NCBI RefSeq assembly: GCF_021462225.1
Contig: NC_061794.1
Coordinates: forward strand, 41,230,914 to 41,294,913
Length of the DNA stretch: 64,000 nt
Reading direction: 5' to 3'
From: Girardinichthys multiradiatus
Taxonomy: Eukaryota; Chordata; Actinopteri; Cyprinodontiformes; Goodeidae
The notes under the pieces: generated by a model
Database searches by the model: none
What the model was told of the DNA's origin: nothing
The model's input: the letters and a program-made list of their open reading frames with translations, nothing else
Part shown: positions 1-12,700 of the stretch, one piece after another
How the letters are laid out: the number at the start of each line of letters is the position of its first letter
Position numbering within the stretch: the stretch's first letter is position 1
Made by a program: the position numbers and the translations under genes

Positions 1-420
1 ATTCCTGTTAGAAGCTGCAAAAGAATTGAGACTGGGATGAAGGTTCACCTTCCAGCAAGACAACAACCCTAAACTTACAGCCAGAGCTGCAACTGAATAA
101 TTCAGATCAAAGCATATTTGTGTGGTCCAGTCAAGGTCCAGACCTAAATCCAGTTTAGGATTGACAAAATTAATTTAAGATGTGCAAAGGTGTGACACCA
201 AAAACACTTCAGCATTAAATGTAGGGAAAAGTGGTTGTATAGAGTATTCATTCACAGAGACTGAATAGTAACTATTGACCCATGTGAATAAATATGCACG
301 CAACTTTTTTTCCGTTTTTATTTAAAAGAAATTATGACTTTCCTTCATCTTAGAAATGACTCAGTCTTCTACTACTACTTTTTCTTGATTTATCACAGAA
401 AATACAAACAAAATAAATTG
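1..420 (+). mobile_element. Tc1-like remnant, 3' part
   Basis: The first 190 bases match 50338-50530 (gttagaagctgcaaaa, then a ggttcaccttc block). The tail around 285-330 (aataaatatgcacgcaac) is a common Tc1 terminal segment. Multiple stops; no coding capacity. Confidence 0.65.
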
Positions 421-587
421 TGGTTGTTACAGGAGAAAATGTGAAAATGTTCAATCTGGAATATTTTTTCAAGGTGCCTTGAATTAATTTTCAGATATGA
501 TCAACTAAGAAGGCAAAACATGCTAAACTGGTGTTATGGCCACCATATGTTGTTTTCTATCTTATCCAGTAAAGAAAATTCAGTCAC

Positions 588-750
588 CTGAGAACGCCAT
601 CCTTTATGTAGTGGTTTGGAGGCAAGGCTCCACCTTCCTTCAGCCATTCAATCTTGGTATCCACACCTCCAGCTGCTGAGCAGGTGAACTCCACGGCACT
701 GCCCTGAGCTTTGACTTCAACCTGAGGAGACACTCGCACTGCCAGTGGTG
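588..750 (-). CDS. hspg2: hspg2 exon: Ig domain 10, N-terminal half
   Basis: [20 protein letters not shown], then FTCSAAGG and [19 protein letters not shown]. Orthologous to human RWFKEGGQLPPGHSVQDGVLR. Its partner exon lies beyond position 1. Confidence 0.95.
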
Positions 751-3700
751 CTGCAAGAGGAAATGACAGAGGCAGAGTGGCATCAGCTGTTGTTGGTTTA
801 AAAAGCTTTTACATGCTGCACTGGGATGTGTAGAAACCTACATCTGACTGTGACTTTAGCAACTACTTCGCTACTGCCAACTCTGTTGCTGGCAACACAT
901 TTGTAGCTTCCAGCATCCTCGGCAGTGGCCAGGTTGATCTGAAGATCTCCTTCGCTGGTCTGAGCTCTGCGAGGCAGGACACCATCCAGTTTAGTCCAGG
1001 TGTAGGTCAGGGGAGGAGTCCCATGGGCAAAGCATTGCAACCTGATCACCTCTCCGACCCGCACTGCCACATCATCGGGCACAGAAGTGGCATAAGGAGC
1101 AGCTACACAATCAGAAAAAGAAATAAAAAATTAAAAGGGTTTGCGACCTTTGACAATACCTCTTCAAAGGTATATCCACATTAAGGGCGTCCAGAGAGCC
1201 CACAGTGAACACAAGGACTTCACTTCACACTGATGATTTATTACTTTTTATTTTAAATGCCGAAATGTATTTATCAATGGTGTTACTGAGTTTAGGCACT
1301 TTTAAAGTTATAAATTCAATTTGCAGTAAAGTAAACCTTTTCCCCTCACTGACGAAGACCTTAAACCTGATGACCTTTTTGACCTCGAACAGTCAAAGGG
1401 CAGTTTACTTTTTTGGAAAATCTCATTCCCAAGAAAGTACAAACATCTTCTGAAAAAGAATTTTTTTACATTGTCAAACAGAGTTTATTAAAATGGTAAC
1501 CATTAAACACAACTTTGTTTTATTCAATCGAAATTAAAGTTCCTCCCAAGATTTTAATTGTATTTCAGACATTGCCTATTTTCATCCCCTAATTATTTTA
1601 AAACACTAGATTTCACCATCTCTACTTACATTTGGAAATGCAAACACCCCCCGAGTATCTTAGATGCACTCCATAAGGAAGGGTAGACTGACACTCCCTA
1701 ACTTGTTTTTATCACTGGCCAGCTAATATCTGTTCTTTAAGCTTTTTGATCACAATTCAGAGAGGATGCAAGCCCTACTTCTTGGGTGGAATGAAGCTGG
1801 CTTTGGTCCAGGACATTTCCGTTTTTGGGTCTTCTTTCTTTTATCCATCGACAGATCCACAGTAAATTTAAGGATTCAACATTCCCTCAAGGTGTTCTGT
1901 TTTTATAGCCGCATATCATCCTTTCAGTTACTCCTACCTTCCACCTCAGGAAGCTTGTTTTAGGTTTGGCATGGATCAGGCATAATCCACTATAAAGATT
2001 ATATATATAGAAAAAACTAGCATCATCTGAGCAGTTTTTCATGAAGTATATATAGCCAAAATGTTATTTTGAGACCATTAAAGCTTATTTAAATGACTGG
2101 TTTCCTTTTTATTTGTTGTTTTCTTCATGTGAAAAGCTCAACAAACAGTTTCTAATCAAAAGAAAAAAGTTACCGGTACACAAAAAGGCACTCACTCTCC
2201 ACTTCTAGCATAATGGTGACTTCATTCGTTCCCATGTTGTTTTTTGCACTGCAGATGTATTCTCCAGAGTCCTGTCGACCGACAGCTGGCAGCACCAAGC
2301 TGTTGTTCACCACCTTGTGCCTCCAAGGCAGATCGGAGCGCAGCTTGGACCATGTGATCACCGGGGAGGGAAATCCTGGGAAAAGAAAAAGCAGATAAAT
2401 AAAAAAAAAAGAAGAACATCTCTTTGCTCAGATATATTTTAGTTTAAATATAAATATTGATTTAATTTCAAAAATAAGAAAGTTGTGCATAACAAACCTA
2501 AAAAGACATCTATTGTTATATGTGCATGTTACCGTAGGCATCACAGTGCAGAGTTGCAGTCCGTCCCTCCACCACAACCATCAGCGGTTCAGGAACCAGG
2601 GCCCGGGGCGCTGAGGGCACCTGGGATCCTCCCTCAACAACCACTTCTACTTTGGTTTCAGTCGTGCCCTCAGTGTTACGAGCTACACAGACATATGTCC
2701 CACTGTCTTCTGGACGGGCAACGAGAATCTACAATATTAAAACACAACTGGTGAAACTAACCTGCAACTGTAGAGTAATTTTTAACTTTTTTTTTCTACA
2801 ATTATTTCACACTGTAATGAGATGCCATGAAAAGTCAGAATATGGCAGCGCGAGGTTTCTTCCTGTTGAAAGGCAGTTGCTCCTTTCCACTGTCGCCACA
2901 TGCTTGATCAGGAGTGATTACTGCAAAGTCAATGACTCCATGCAACTGCTGCCTTTGGAAGACAAAGTTTTTACGAATTGGCATTATAAACTGAATTTTT
3001 CATCATTGTAATATACAGTACAGACCAAAAGTTTGGATACACCTTCTCAATCAAAGAGTTTTCTTTATTTTCATGACTATGAATATTGTAGCTTCACACT
3101 GAAGGCATCAAAACTATGAATTAACACGTGGAATTATATACTGAACAAAAAAGTGTGAAACAACTGAAAATATGTCTTATATTCTAGGTTCTTCACCTTT
3201 TGCTTTGATTACTGCTCCGCACACTCTTGGCATTCTGTTGATGAGCTTCAAGAGGTAATCACCTGAAATGGTTTTCACTTCACAGGTGTGCCCTGTCAGG
3301 TTTAATAAATTGGATTTCAAGCCTTATAAATGGGGTTGGGACCATCAGTTGTGTTGTTCAGGAGGTGAATACAGTACACAGCTGACAGTCCTACTGAATA
3401 GACTGTTAGAATTTGTATTATGGCAAGAAAAAAGCAGCTAAGTAAAGAAAAATGAGTGGCCATCATTACTTTAAGAAATGAAGGTCAGTCAGTCTGAACA
3501 ATTGGGAAAACTTTGAAAGTGTCCCCAAGTGCAGTCGCAAAAACCATCAAGTGCTACAAAGAAACTGGCTCACATGAGGACCGCCCCAGGAAAGGAAGAC
3601 CAACAGTCACCTCTGCTGCGGACGATAAGTTCATCCGAGTCACCAACCTCAGAAATCGCAGGTTAACAGCAGCTCAGATTAGAGAACAGGTCAATGCCAC

Positions 3701-6700
3701 ACAGAGGTCTAGCAGCAGACACATCTCTAGAACAACTGTTAAGAGGAGACTGTGTGAATCAGGCCTTCATGGTAAAATAGTTGCTAGGAAACCACTGCTG
3801 AGGACAGGCAACAAGCAGAAGAGACTTGTTTGGGCTAAAGAACACAAGGAATGGACATTAGACCAGTGGAAATCTGTGCTTTGGTCTGATGAGTCCAAGT
3901 TTGAGATCTTTGGTTCCAACCACCGTGTCTTTGTGCAGCGCAGAAGAGGTGAATGGATGGACTCTTCATGCCTGGTTCCCACCGTGAAGCATGGAGGAGG
4001 AGGTGTGATGGTGTGGGGTTGCTTTGCTGGTGATACTGTTGGGGATTTATTCAAAATTGAAGGCATACTGAACCAGCATGGCTACCACAGCATCTTGCAG
4101 CGGCATGCTATTCCATCCGGTTTGCGTTTAATTAGACCATCATTTATTTTTCAACAGGACAATGACCCCAAACACACCTCCAGGCTGTGTAAGGGCTATT
4201 TGACCAAGAAGGAGAGTGATGGGGTGCTGCGCCAGATGACCTGGCCTCCACTGTCACCGGACCTGAACCCAATCGAGATGGTTTGGGGTGAGCTGGACCG
4301 CAGAGTGAAGGTAAAAGGGCCAACAAGTGTTAAGCATCTCTGGGAACTCCTTCAAGACTGTTGGAAAACCATTTCAGGTGACTACCTCTTGAAGCTCATC
4401 AACAGAATGCCAAGAGTGTGCGGAGCAGTAATCAAAGCAAAAGGTGGCTACTTTGAAGAACCTAGAATATAAGACATATTTTCAGTTGTTTCACACTTTT
4501 TTGTTCTGTATATAATTCCACACGTGTTAATTCATAGTTTTGATCCATTCAGTGTGAAGCTACAATATTCATAGTCATGAAAATAAAGAAAACTCTTTGA
4601 ATGAGAAGGTGTGTCCAAACGTTTGGTCTGTACTATAACTAGGAAGGAAATAGAATTTGCGTGACTGAATTTAAATCTGTTCATATGGTTTGAATGTGCT
4701 GGATTGATCTGATTAATTATTTTTGCATATGAATCGCATCTGTTTGTCTTGTAAAGTGCCCTGAGAAGACATTTGTTGTCAACAGGCACTATATAAATAA
4801 ACTGAATTGAAGATTGAGTTTACCGATTGGTGGAGGGTTGTATGCACAATGAGCTTAACAAGGCAGCACACAGCAGCAGCCAGTGACCCTGATGTAGAGC
4901 AAGCTTAGTCACAATGAATTGATTCATTATTGATTTTATTCCAATTGTCAAATAAAATTGTAAAATAGTCATTTTAAATCTTTTTCACCAACTTGATAGG
5001 GTGCCTTTGATCATTTTTATGGCCACTTAAGCTTTTTACACAAAGCAGTTAAACAGTACAAAAGTTAAAGATTAACCTTACCTGCATGACTGCATTGGAG
5101 TCCATAGGTACAGGACTGCTCAGTGTGGTCTTCCGGTTGTTATCCAGTCTGTGCCATGACACTGAGGGGCGAGGCTCTCCTGAAGATTGGCACTCCAGGT
5201 TAATGGGTTCACCCACCCTGACCCGGACAGGCCCAACAGGGGTAACTGTGGCCGCAGGAGACTCTGAAGGTACAAATATACAGTAGTCTCAATGGCCACC
5301 AGAGGGAACCATTGTGCTAAGAATACATGACTCAAATAATACCTTTAACAATCAAAGACACTATGGTTTGGGTGATGCCAAAAGGGTTGCTTGCCACGCA
5401 GCGGTAGGTTCCATGGTTTTTTGAGCGAGCATTACTGATGGTGATAATGGAGCCATCAGAATTAACCCTGACATTATCTGCAGAACAGAGACAGAAACCA
5501 AACATCAAACAGGAGACACCAAACAGAAACCCAACATTAAACAGGAGACCGCTCAGGCTGGAAACATGGGAGGAATCCAAAAAGGAGGCAATCAAAGTTG
5601 AAACAGTAACCATAATGATGTCAGGATGACTGTGGGCATTTTAATTGGTCTGCCAAAAACTGTCAGGTGTTTTATGAAGGCAAGCATTAAAACAGGGCTT
5701 TTTATTTTTATTTCAAAACTTAATTTATTGCATTTTGTTTTTTATTAAAAGTGTTTTGTATAAAAGATTTTAACACTAAGTGTCAATGACGCAAATTCAA
5801 GAGTGAAATGGCAAAATGTCAACACATCCTACCAAATAATACATCACTAAATTAGAGCATTGTTGGTTGATTTGAGTGTTACAGTCATGATAAAGTAACG
5901 GCATGTCCTCCTTCAGTCCCAGGGTTTTACATTTCAAAACATACCAAAAGTCATCTTTACTTGGTTCAGCAATCACTTAAATTTAACTTTGTGTGTACAA
6001 AACCACAATAGTTCCACACCGCCATTAACAAAAAAATAAATAAATAAAGCCGAATTGATGATAAACAAAACACATCCCATGTTTTAATAGCTTGTAAAAC
6101 CACCTTCAGCAGCAATAACTTCATGTCTTTTCCAGTCTCTTGCATCACCGCAGGGGATATTTTTCCCACATTTTTCTTTACAACAATACTGTAGTTCATT
6201 GAGGTTGTGTTCATTTTGTTCCTGTACAGCTGGGCCATCACAGCACCTTCATTCTTGTCTTTTTAGCAAAGCAAGCCTATATTCCAAGTCTTCCACTACC
6301 ATGCTCAACAGTTAGTATGAGGCGTTTGTGTGAAATGACATTTACTTTTCTCCAAACAAGAAACCATGCATTGCAGCCCGACATCTGTACTTCACTCTCT
6401 TCTGTTCAAAAACACTTGTTATACATTCAGATGAAACTGGACTGGCTGACTGTGGCTCAGTGGGTAAAGTAGTTGTTTTACAATCTGAAAGTCGTTGGTT
6501 CGAGTGGTCTGCATGGTCTAACCCTATGGTGAATTTTTACTTCCACTAAAGGAAAGACAGGCAGCAACTCTTGCTTCTTTGTGGTCATTGCCAATGTCTT
6601 TCCTTCCTGGCATTGTGTTAGCACACGTCTATATGCTCCAGTCACCTGCCTAAAACCCCTGCTTTTATACAGTTGGTTGCACCAGCTTATGATAATTTAA

Positions 6701-9700
6701 TCAAGTGCATTTGAATCTTAGCAGTTGGTTGCTACATTTAAAAGCATTTAGAGGGGACTTTTTCCACACACAGCTCTTCCATTTTGGCTTCTTTATTGTT
6801 TAATAAATAATAATTTTAGAATCAGCTAAAGCCTAGGTTATTTCTCTGAGCTGACAAGTAAAACTTTGAATTGAAAGAGAGTGTACTTTCATTGACCCGG
6901 CCTGTTCCTTTCCAGCAGCGTGGGCTCAGTTGTTACCTGGCAGAGGCTGGTTGTTGGCAAGTTTCCACTCCAGTCTGACTGGCTGGGCTCCACTGTACAC
7001 CTGGCATCTGAAGGTGGCTGACTCCCCAACACGCACTGCGGAGCTGTGGGGCTCGACGCTGATGATGGGGCTCTGTAGGCCTGCAACAGAAACCAAGACT
7101 TTGGAATCTGGATGATAATTAATTAAATAAACCCCCTTTAATACAAAAGGTTTTTTTTTTTTCTCTGTAATAAATATCCTGTTGAGTGTGGCCACTGGCT
7201 ACACTGGCAGCTCCAGCAAGGAGTGAATGAGGATGAGATCATGGGACAGCAGCAAAAAAATTTGATCTTGCAGTCTTGGTGAGAAGAGGAAAAGAAGTGT
7301 AAATCTGTGAGCAACACCCTGCAATCTAATGCTCTGACCTCAAAGTGACTTTCCCTGCTGCTCACTGATTCCGCCTTGTGTAATATTACAGTTAGAAAGG
7401 GCTCTTAGGTTTATTGAAACCGTCTTACTTCAAGTACAGCGAAGTGTAGTTACATTAATCACTAAGAGAAGGATCAAAAATACTGTTGTGTTTAATCGGT
7501 CAGCCTGAGAAGCAGAAGAATAAACTTATCGGCTTCAGGAAAACCTCAAGTGTTAAACATCCTTACGTGAAGAAGATGAAGTGACAGACACGGAAACAGA
7601 GGCCTGATAGACAGGGGAGCCTAAACTCCCAGCACCCTGTACTCGACAGATGTACTCTCCTGAGTCCTCTGAAGAGGCGGACAGGATACGCAGCTGACTG
7701 CCGACAACCTGCCGGAGGGAAAGGGACAAAATGTGAAATTTTACCTTAAAAAAAATTCATTTGTTGAAATATTTGTGCACTTTTGAGAATGGATAATTTA
7801 TTAATGACTATACTATTATTTAAATAACTATTATTGAAATAGTTTTAAGACTTAACCAGAAGAGCTTTAGTCTGGATGGACCAACTAACATAACGAGTCC
7901 TGTTCTTTTTTTAAAGCGAGCCTTTTACGGCTGAATATAATAGTGGAAACAACAAACCAGTGTCGAATTCCCTAATCTGACAGAGCATATGTGGGATGCG
8001 CTGGATCAACAAGTATGACCTGGCTTAAAGGGTCAACCATTAAGAACTTGCTGCCACATACTGCAGGACCCCATCAGTGTTCTTTACACATCCCCTTCTC
8101 TGCAGATCAAAGCTGTTTCAGCAACATTTTCATATCAAATTATACATTTATATGGTTATTATAGGAAGAATACATTTTTTGCTAAATTAACACAATCATT
8201 TTTGTGTCTTACAAATAAGAACTTTTCAGAATGGATGTCAAGATCCTTGATTAAACAGCAAAGTTTCTGCACAGTCCCACTGTAATACAGTGCTTTGCAA
8301 AAGTATCCATACCTCCTTCCTTATGTCACAATTTGTCCTCTGACAACCACAAACCTCAATGTATTTGATTTGGATTTTTTTGTGACCGACCACCAAAAAG
8401 TGCAGTATAAATACAAAGTGAAAAGAAAATAATTCAATTAAAAAATACTTTATTCAAAGTATACGTTTTTTTTTTATGTTTCACGACTGGAAATCTGAAA
8501 AGTGTGGTGTGTGCTTGTATTTAGTGCACAGGGCCCCTCACTTAATCAGATTTCTACGTCAACAGTGATATTTTTGAAAATATCTCAAGCTCAGTCTGAT
8601 CGGATGGCTCTGTTAACATTCATTTCAAAGTTTTGCCACAGATTTCTAACTGGATTTAGCCCTGGCTAATGATGACTAATGAATAATGATGACTAATTAT
8701 GTGCTAAAATGACTGTCATTTTAGCACATGAATCTGTTTAGATTTAAACAATCCCATTGTAGGCCTAGGTAGATGTTTAAAGTCAGTTACCTAATTGAAG
8801 GTGAACCTCCATCATAGTAGAAAAGCATCATCAGAGCATGATGTTGCCACTACCACGTTTTACATTGGGGATGGTGTGTTTCGGCATCATTAGTTTTCTG
8901 CCACACACATCATTTTGCATGTATGTCTAAAATGTTTTTTATTTTATTTGATCCGAGTACTCTCCACATGCTTGCTGTGTCTCTTATATGGCTTCTTGTG
9001 GCTTTCTGTCAGAATCTTCTTCCCAATTCTCCATAACGGCCAGATGGATGATAGAGTTCTAAGGCCAAATGTTGCACCGGATTTTATTTAGAGGTTTCAG
9101 AGTAAACAGGGATGAATACAAATGCACAACACCCTTTATTTTCTATTTGTAAAAGATTTTCAAAACCAGCTATAATTTTCTCCCCGTGTATACAATGTCT
9201 ATATAATATAAATCAATTTGTGGTTAAAACATGACAGAATATGAAAACATTCAAGGGATGTTAAAACCTTCTCAAGACACTGGAAATGTAAACTGTGCTT
9301 AAGTGCCATTTTGTTGGAACAAGCAAGATATTTGCCAAACAAGTCCCTAACCCTGAAACAGAAATATGGCACCATAAAATATTTTCCTTTAAAGCCTGAA
9401 AATATTTTTGAGCAATAAGAATCTCCTAACAGATGTGCAAGTCATCATACATGCACGGATGTTGGCTAACCTTTCGATTAAGATCAAAGTTTGTCCTTGT
9501 GCCCAGAGATGTTTATTTATTTTGCATGCATTTGGCTTCTTTTATTCCCCGTGGATTCTGCTGGGATTGCTAGTTGAAAACAATATTGTGCATCTAAGGC
9601 ACATCCAGACAAATGAAAGAACAGATATTTGTGGGAAAACCTGATGGTTGGCAGAGAAGTGTCCGCTGGCTCTTGTCCATGTGACTTTGGGAGGAGGATT

Positions 9701-12700
9701 TCCAGGAGGAAAGCAATTTAGTTCAAGACTCTGACCCTCTTGGACATCGGCGATAGATGGCTGGATGGTGACAACTGAAAAGGTATGTTCTGCTGCTTGA
9801 ATAGAAACAGGAACATTAATAAACATGACTGATAAAAACAGGCATATAAAATAACTGTTCATAAAGTTACTTGTTTTATAAAATGACACTAAACAGTAAA
9901 CGGTCTACAGCATGAATTTGATGTCATCTCACCTCTGAGTACAGTGACCTGAATTGGAGCGCTGTTTGAGCCAACACTATTGCTGCCAACGCACATGTAA
10001 GTGCCTGCGTCGGAGATCTTAATATCAGGGATGAACAAAGTGCCAATATCAGTGCGGTCTGTTTGGGCCTGAGAAGGAAAAAAAACAACAGATTAAGAAA
10101 CAGATATGTAAGGAGTTTTTTTGTTTGGCAGAAAACAAAGCACATTACTTACCTCCCTCTTGTCTCTGGATGCAATACAAATATAAAATTGCCAACATGG
10201 TGACAAAGCTAGCTACTAGCAACACAAAATGCACTACGGTGCAGACTTTTTAGACAAGACAAAAGCTGTTATTGCAACAATTGGATCATCATTTGTGATT
10301 TCAGTGTCACTGGCCCAGGTGACATAAAGAGTTGGTAAAGCCTTCATTTCCACAGTGATCAGTCATGTTAGTGCAGTTACCTGTTATGGTAATAATCCAA
10401 TTTACTAGAGATGCACTGAGAAATTGGCTGGTGGCCAGAATCAGATGATTTTTAGCCCAACATTCTGACAGTAAATGCACCACAACTAAAGGAACTGCCG
10501 GGTTCTGGTGACTGCAACACTCTTCTGTGCAGAAGTTGCAACAAAGTTGATCGTTGTCGTCATATTAGCTTTAAATCACTGTATCATAGAACATAATGGA
10601 CAACATGTTGGCAGCGCTTTTTAAATCTAGTGATTAAGTCTGCATTTTCTGTTCAATACAAAAATAAACTGTAGATAGAGAATCTAACTGTCCTGATTGC
10701 CAACAAAAGATGCTAAGAACATCCTAATTGTCAGTTCACTAATCATTGTAACTTTGTATTAAAATAATTAACAGCCTCTCGCATACAGAGTGTGACTTAA
10801 AAAGAATTGAATGATTCCAACTACAGTTCTTTGAGACAAATCGGAACTGGCTAAAGCCAAAGACCAGAAATTGGCAACAAAAGTCAGATCAGTGCATTTC
10901 TATGATTGTTTATTTTTAAATGTCTATGTCTAAGATTAATAATTATTAAAATAATGAAGAGATTAAGATAGACAGTTCTGATTATTTGAGGTGAAGTCTG
11001 AATCAGATGTTGGTTAACATTAAAAATCAGGTTGTAGCAATAAAATCCCAGCAGCAAGGGGAAACAGTCAGCATCAAATGACAAGAAAACACTGAATCTG
11101 GTCCATCAACTTTATTAACTTTCTAACTAAAGAACAGCTGCACCTATTATAAACTCCTGCACTCCAAATTCAGAGGCTGTAGTTAATTTTTAATGAAGCT
11201 TTAATCACATCACAGTAAAAAGAAATCAGCAGGCCAGGGTCGGAGTCTGGGGACGGATTACTGTATTAAGGGATGGGGGCTGATGTTGTGGCATCCGTGG
11301 ACAAAGCTGCTTAGCTGCAACCAAATCAACCGTGCAGGATGCTAAACCGAGTAGTGTTCAAGGAGGGTCGTGCCTCAATGTGCGTCTGAACCCATTGACA
11401 AGTTTTCAAAGCAGGCCGTTTGCCAGAGCATACAGAATTTCTGCGTGGTCGCGCGGCACAGCCCAGCTCCCCCATGGGAAAGGCTGACACAACGCAGTAG
11501 CTCTCTGAGGCAGAACTAAACAGGCCCCTGAGCCCTTGTCAAGCCAAGAAGGGCCATGCTGAAACTAGAACAGCACAAAACCCGTTCGCGAATGGGGCAA
11601 CGTTGGGCTCCAGCCTGGCATAGAGCAAAAAATATCTAAAAATACAATTACAAGTTAAGCAAATATTTATTCTTCTTTAACTTTTCACATTTTATTACCT
11701 TGTAGCTATAAACTTCACTGTATTTCATTGGGATGTAATGTGATACAACAATAGAAAGTGATGCATAAATGTGAGGTAGAAGGAAGATGATAAATACAAA
11801 GCAAATTCTTTTTTTGCAAACAAACATAAAAAGTCCTGTTTTGCAGTTTTACCATGAGCCATGTAAGGAGCTACAAAGGGGGGTGGGGGTGCTATCACAT
11901 AAAATACCAGTAAAATACATTGTAGTTGTTACATGGCAAGACGTAAAAATGTTATGAATACACTTAATGAAATGCTGGGGTTCATCTGGGAGCTGGAAAC
12001 CCAATGTCAGGGATGGTTTAATGATGACGGCATAACACGAGACATTATGGAACACCATTACGAATAAAACACAACACAGAAACAGGGACTGCATGCATGA
12101 CGTTCAACACACCCAGGTTGTTGGTTTAAACGTTTCACAACGGCATTACATAGACTAAAATGAGCAGCTGTGGGACATTTTCACAAATGTACAGCAAGTG
12201 AATCAAGGACATGTTTTGGTCATGCACTTAGTGGACGTGGCATGAGGACGAGGTCAGTGGCAGACAATGGATGTGAACTACGAGACGGGACAGACACACA
12301 GACAGCAGACAGATGGACAGACCTGCAGCTCCTCAATGCGTCTGTGTAACACATCGAGACTGTTGCTTTTAAACTGATGGAAACCGTACGAGGGAATGGC
12401 CTGAGCAAACGGCAGAACAGAGCAGGAGAGGGCAAACAAGAGGGGAGGGAGGGAAAAATGAAGGTCAGTGGTCAACATGCTGAAGAGTCTGTTGAAATAC
12501 CGTCGGCACTGGACACACCCTGAGGTGTAGGTAGAGATATAGCACAAGTGAATGTAAATACAGAAACATTACATTTTACATTTTAGCAAGCACTTTAGTC
12601 CACAGAGACAACATTCCAGCTTTAAATATTGTTAGATATTTATCATCCAGAGACAGCACTAGAATGTCTCACCTGTTGGGGGAGCTGTCCTCCACTTTTC

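Noticed and set aside
1205..1963. Small plus-strand ORFs in the intron between Ig 8 and Ig 9
   Set aside because: Length is within chance for AT-rich intron sequence; no domain, promoter or splice evidence.
2213..2754. Plus-strand open frames over 60 codons
   Set aside because: They lie opposite perlecan Ig exons and have no recognisable protein content.
3767..4326. Minus-strand open frames in Tc1 copy 1
   Set aside because: Antisense shadows of the transposase gene; the same shadows occur in copy 2.
6448..6545. Functional tRNA gene
   Set aside because: Only the A-box and B-box-like parts are present; a full cloverleaf and acceptor stem cannot be made.
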